Source of the DNA: Actinomycetes bacterium
Lineage (GTDB): Bacteria; Actinomycetota; Actinomycetes; S36-B12; GCA-2699445
Direction: 5' to 3'
NCBI GenBank assembly: GCA_022600255.1
Contig: JAHZKU010000165.1
Span: 1-16,425, forward strand
DNA: 16,425 bases
Shown: piece after piece, positions 13,929 through 16,425 of the stretch
How the letters are laid out: every line of letters starts with the position of its first letter
Position numbering within the stretch: the first letter of the stretch is position 1
The notes under the pieces: generated by a model
The model's input: only the letters and a program-made list of their open reading frames with translations
Told to the model about the DNA's origin: nothing
Databases searched by the model: none
Translations under genes and position numbers: made by a program

Positions 13929-14906
13929 ATGACGCAAACAGCACAGACCCCGTTGGTCGTCTCGAATCTGACCAAACGCTTCGGGAACATCACAGCTGTA
14001 GAGTCGCTGTCGTTTGAGGTGGCTCCGAACCGAGTCACTGGATTCTTGGGACCCAACGGTGCTGGAAAAACCACGACCCTGCGCTGCATTTTGGGGCTGG
14101 TGAACCCCAGCGCGGGAGACGCTCGGATAGACGGAAAGTCCTACTCGGAACTGCCGAACCCTACCGCTGTGGTCGGTGCGGCGTTAGAAGCGACTGGGTT
14201 CCACCCAGGTCGCAACGCCCGTGACACGCTCCGCATCCGCAGCACTGTGCTCTACGGATCCAGAGACGATAAACGGATCACTGAGCTACTCAACTACGTG
14301 GGTCTAGGCGATGCCATCACGCGCAAGGTCGGGGGGTACTCACTGGGCATGCGGCAGCGACTCAACCTCGCGATGGCGCTGATCGGCGAACCCCGGATGC
14401 TGATTCTCGACGAGCCAGGGAATGGCTTGGACCCTGCCGGGATCGCTTGGCTGCGCAGCTTCATGCGCGGTTTCGCAACAGATGGCCGCAGCGTGCTGGT
14501 CTCTAGCCACTTGCTTTCGGAGGTAAAGCAGTCGGTCGATGACGTGGTGATTCTCGATCGGGGACGGCTGGTGGCAGCGGATTCGCTAGCCGCACTGCTC
14601 GATCACAGCGGCGGAGGTACCGTATCGGTGCTCGGGCCCGAGTTGGACAGATTGCAGGTCGTCATTGCTGAACAGCACCCAGCTGCGACATGCCAGGTCG
14701 AGGCCAATACGCCATCGACCCAAGGTGGTGCCAGTGCCAACGCACGGCTGGTTGTCACGGGTTTGAGCGCGGCCGATGTCGGCCATCTTGCCTACACCAA
14801 CAATGTGGAGCTACACGGCCTGACCGCACAAGATCCTGCCGAAGACCTCGAACGGCTCTTTCTCCGCCTCACTGGTAACGGCTCCGCACAGGAGGACAGT
14901 CAATGA
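13929..14906 (+). CDS. ABC-2-type exporter ATP-binding protein
   Basis: The 325-residue protein is an ABC ATPase of the drug/lipid export (DrrA/CcmA-like) type that drives the membrane protein encoded next to it. Walker A GPNGAGKTT (41-49), the signature YSLGMRQRL (about 137-145), Walker B MLILDEP (157-163) with GNGLD, and the H-loop His194 in SSHLL are all intact. The signature serine is present as SLGMR in place of the canonical LSGGQ, as is common in this subgroup. The C-terminal 110 residues form the regulatory tail typical of exporters. The ATG at 13929 gives a normal N-terminus, but there is no clear Shine-Dalgarno, so a leaderless transcript is possible. The stop overlaps the permease start (ATGA). 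Substrate unknown. Confidence 0.93.
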   Translation: MTQTAQTPLVVSNLTKRFGNITAVESLSFEVAPNRVTGFLGPNGAGKTTTLRCILGLVNPSAGDARIDGKSYSELPNPTAVVGAALEATGFHPGRNARDTLRIRSTVLYGSRDDKRITELLNYVGLGDAITRKVGGYSLGMRQRLNLAMALIGEPRMLILDEPGNGLDPAGIAWLRSFMRGFATDGRSVLVSSHLLSEVKQSVDDVVILDRGRLVAADSLAALLDHSGGGTVSVLGPELDRLQVVIAEQHPAATCQVEANTPSTQGGASANARLVVTGLSAADVGHLAYTNNVELHGLTAQDPAEDLERLFLRLTGNGSAQEDSQ

Positions 14907-15655
14907 GAGTCCTGTTCATCTCCGAATGGATCAAAACGACCTCAACGAAGATGTGGTGGATTCTCGCCCTCGTTGCAGCCGGGTTCACGGTGTTGCTCGG
15001 CATCGTGCCGGGAATCCTCTTGTCAGGGTTGGACGAGAGTCTCGGCTTGTCAGACCCTGCTGCCATGGCCCAACTATGGAGTTCGTTGGGTGGTGCGCTG
15101 GTGATCGCGCTGATCCTGGGAATCGTCGCGATGACCGGGGAGTACCGCCACAAGACCATCACCGACACATTCCTGACCGAGCCGCGTCGGCTGCACCTGG
15201 TCACAGCCAAGGCCGCAGTGCAGGCCATCATCGGTATCGCGGTGGCCGTCACCTGCGTCGTTCTTGGGGTGGGAGCCGCCCTAGCGCTCCTCCCCACCCA
15301 GACCCACGCACCCATCGACTGGGCCCTCGTTGGGGAAATCAGTGTCGGGGTGCTGGTCGCGTTCGCGCTCTACGCCGTGCTCGGGGTGGCGGTTGGGGCG
15401 CTGATTAACAACCAAGTCGTCGCCATCGTGATCGGACTGCTGTGGGTTGTCTTCATCGAGCCGATTGTGGTGGGTTTTCTGCCAGACGTTGGCAAATGGC
15501 TGCCCGGCGGTGCCGCGTCGTCGATCTTGCAGGGGACAACCGCCAGCGGTGCGGACCTGCTGTCACCCTGGCTGGGTGGCCTCCTCCTGCTGGCCTACGC
15601 AGCAGTCTTCGCCGTGGTCGGGGCACAAACCACCTTGCGCCGAGACATCACCTGA
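14903..15655 (+). CDS. ABC-2-type transporter permease
   Basis: This 250-residue protein has six predicted membrane helices (about 14-37, 53-74, 93-120, 134-155, 159-180 and 208-240), the standard ABC-2 permease topology, with a cytoplasmic N-terminus (MRVLFISEWIKTTSTKMWW) and the EYRHKTITDTFLTEPRR coupling region after the second helix, as in bacterial multidrug and antibiotic exporters. Its ATG overlaps the ATPase stop by ATGA, so the two are co-translated and form one transporter. The substrate cannot be inferred; no biosynthetic or two-component genes are adjacent. A gap of 90 bp separates it from kgd. Confidence 0.9.
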   Translation: MRVLFISEWIKTTSTKMWWILALVAAGFTVLLGIVPGILLSGLDESLGLSDPAAMAQLWSSLGGALVIALILGIVAMTGEYRHKTITDTFLTEPRRLHLVTAKAAVQAIIGIAVAVTCVVLGVGAALALLPTQTHAPIDWALVGEISVGVLVAFALYAVLGVAVGALINNQVVAIVIGLLWVVFIEPIVVGFLPDVGKWLPGGAASSILQGTTASGADLLSPWLGGLLLLAYAAVFAVVGAQTTLRRDIT

Positions 15656-15745
15656 TGGCGGGCGCAACCTGACGGGGACGTGAGCGCGATTTCCGGGAGG
15701 CGACTACCCTAGACTCTGAGGCTTTGTGTGCGCGAAGGGGCAAGT

Positions 15746-16425
15746 GTGACCACGACCGAATCAGAATCAGCCGATGGACAAGGGGCTGATCCAGCCTTTG
15801 GTCCCAACGAGTGGCTAGTTGACGAACTCTTCGAGCAGTATCAGCGGGACAAGTCCAGCGTGGATCCGGCGTGGTGGGATTTCTTCGCTGACTACGCGCC
15901 CACCGACTACGAGGCGATTCGCGACGTGGCGTTGACTGATCCCGCCACACTGACCGACACCCAGACCGGACAATCGCACGCCGCAGCACCAGTGGCACCT
16001 CCGGAAACACCGTCGGAGGCAGCAACCACCAGTCCAGAACCAGGGCAGGCTCCGAGAACGTCGGCCACTTCGACAGGTCAACCCCAGCCAAGTCCGGCCC
16101 AACGCAAGACCGAGGCCAAGGTCAGTGCGCCCGCTGAAGAATCGGCAACCGCACCAACGGCAAAGACGGCCAGTGGGCCGCAGGCCAAGCCACCCCCGGC
16201 TCCAAAACCACGCCCCGCCCGACCAGCCTCGCAAGACCGGATCCAGCCACTGGCCGAGCCGCGGGGATTGGCCGATATCACCCCGCTACCACCGATCCCT
16301 GCCACCATGACGATGCCAGATGTGGCGGCACCCCCCGAGACTGTCGGCGATGCCGAGGAAGCCCCGTTACGGGGCGCCGCAGCCCGCGTCGTCTCCAATA
16401 TGGAGACGTCCCTGACCATTCCTAC
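15746..16425 (+). CDS. kgd: Multifunctional 2-oxoglutarate dehydrogenase E1/KGD, N-terminal part (runs off window)
   Basis: Only the first 226 codons are present. Kgd (SucA/OdhA type) of actinobacteria fuses an E2-like acyltransferase with the thiamine-dependent E1 of the 2-oxoglutarate dehydrogenase complex in the TCA cycle. The N-terminal arm is clear: PNEWLVDELFEQYQRDKSSVDPAWWDFF (residues 20-47). It is followed by a long Ala/Pro/Thr/Ser-rich linker (about 62-205), then LRGAAARVVSNMETSLTIP, the start of the acyltransferase core. The GTG at 15746 has GAAGGGG five bases upstream, and a TAGACT at 15710-15715 is a candidate -10 box. The frame remains open to the window end. The identification rests on the N-terminal signature and the start of the next domain; catalytic residues lie outside. 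Confidence 0.9.
   Translation, partial: MTTTESESADGQGADPAFGPNEWLVDELFEQYQRDKSSVDPAWWDFFADYAPTDYEAIRDVALTDPATLTDTQTGQSHAAAPVAPPETPSEAATTSPEPGQAPRTSATSTGQPQPSPAQRKTEAKVSAPAEESATAPTAKTASGPQAKPPPAPKPRPARPASQDRIQPLAEPRGLADITPLPPIPATMTMPDVAAPPETVGDAEEAPLRGAAARVVSNMETSLTIP

Noticed and set aside
1..16425. tRNA, rRNA genes or mobile elements
   Set aside because: No T-arm-like sequence in a cloverleaf context, no rRNA-like conserved blocks, no transposase or integrase signatures and no terminal inverted repeats with target duplications were seen by eye.

Overview
The window is GC-rich chromosomal DNA from an actinobacterium (Actinomycetota); I cannot resolve it below phylum. The evidence is gene content: the start of a Kgd-type 2-oxoglutarate dehydrogenase with the fused N-terminal arm, an LdtMt-like L,D-transpeptidase, a WS/DGAT acyltransferase, a SirA-CysH-sirohydrochlorin chelatase cluster of the mycobacterial type, frequent GTG starts, and promoters whose -10 box lies exactly where the transcript would begin at the start codon (leaderless genes).

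Layout. Positions 196-4504 are all on the minus strand: a multi-pass membrane protein, a small HD-domain (SpoT/MESH1-like) hydrolase, then a thioredoxin-like lipoprotein followed by CcdA, which probably form an extracytoplasmic thiol-reducing pair, and a small Ala-rich membrane-anchored protein. About 460 bp between the last two lacks a convincing gene and carries three dyad-containing tandem repeats. A WS/DGAT-type acyltransferase reads rightward (4723-6132) and converges on an L,D-transpeptidase (6267-7388, minus) and a PlsC-type acyltransferase (7612-8361, minus). Divergent from plsC is a frameshifted, unrecognised coding remnant (8443-8812).

The centre is an assimilatory sulfate-reduction cluster on the plus strand: ferredoxin-sulfite reductase (sirA), APS reductase (cysH, ATGA overlap) and a sirohydrochlorin chelatase-like protein that would supply siroheme for SirA. 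It is preceded by the most interesting element: a near-consensus promoter firing at the GTG of a 27-codon leaderless ORF that ends Phe-Met-Cys-Cys-Met-Ser. It is followed by two mutually exclusive RNA pairings that could mask or free the sirA Shine-Dalgarno. This looks like a cysteine-sensing ribosome-stalling attenuator.

The right end holds a minus-strand pair (TfoX N-domain protein, YheT-like alpha/beta hydrolase), a plus-strand ABC-2 exporter (ATPase and permease overlapping by ATGA), and the 5' part of kgd, which runs off the window.
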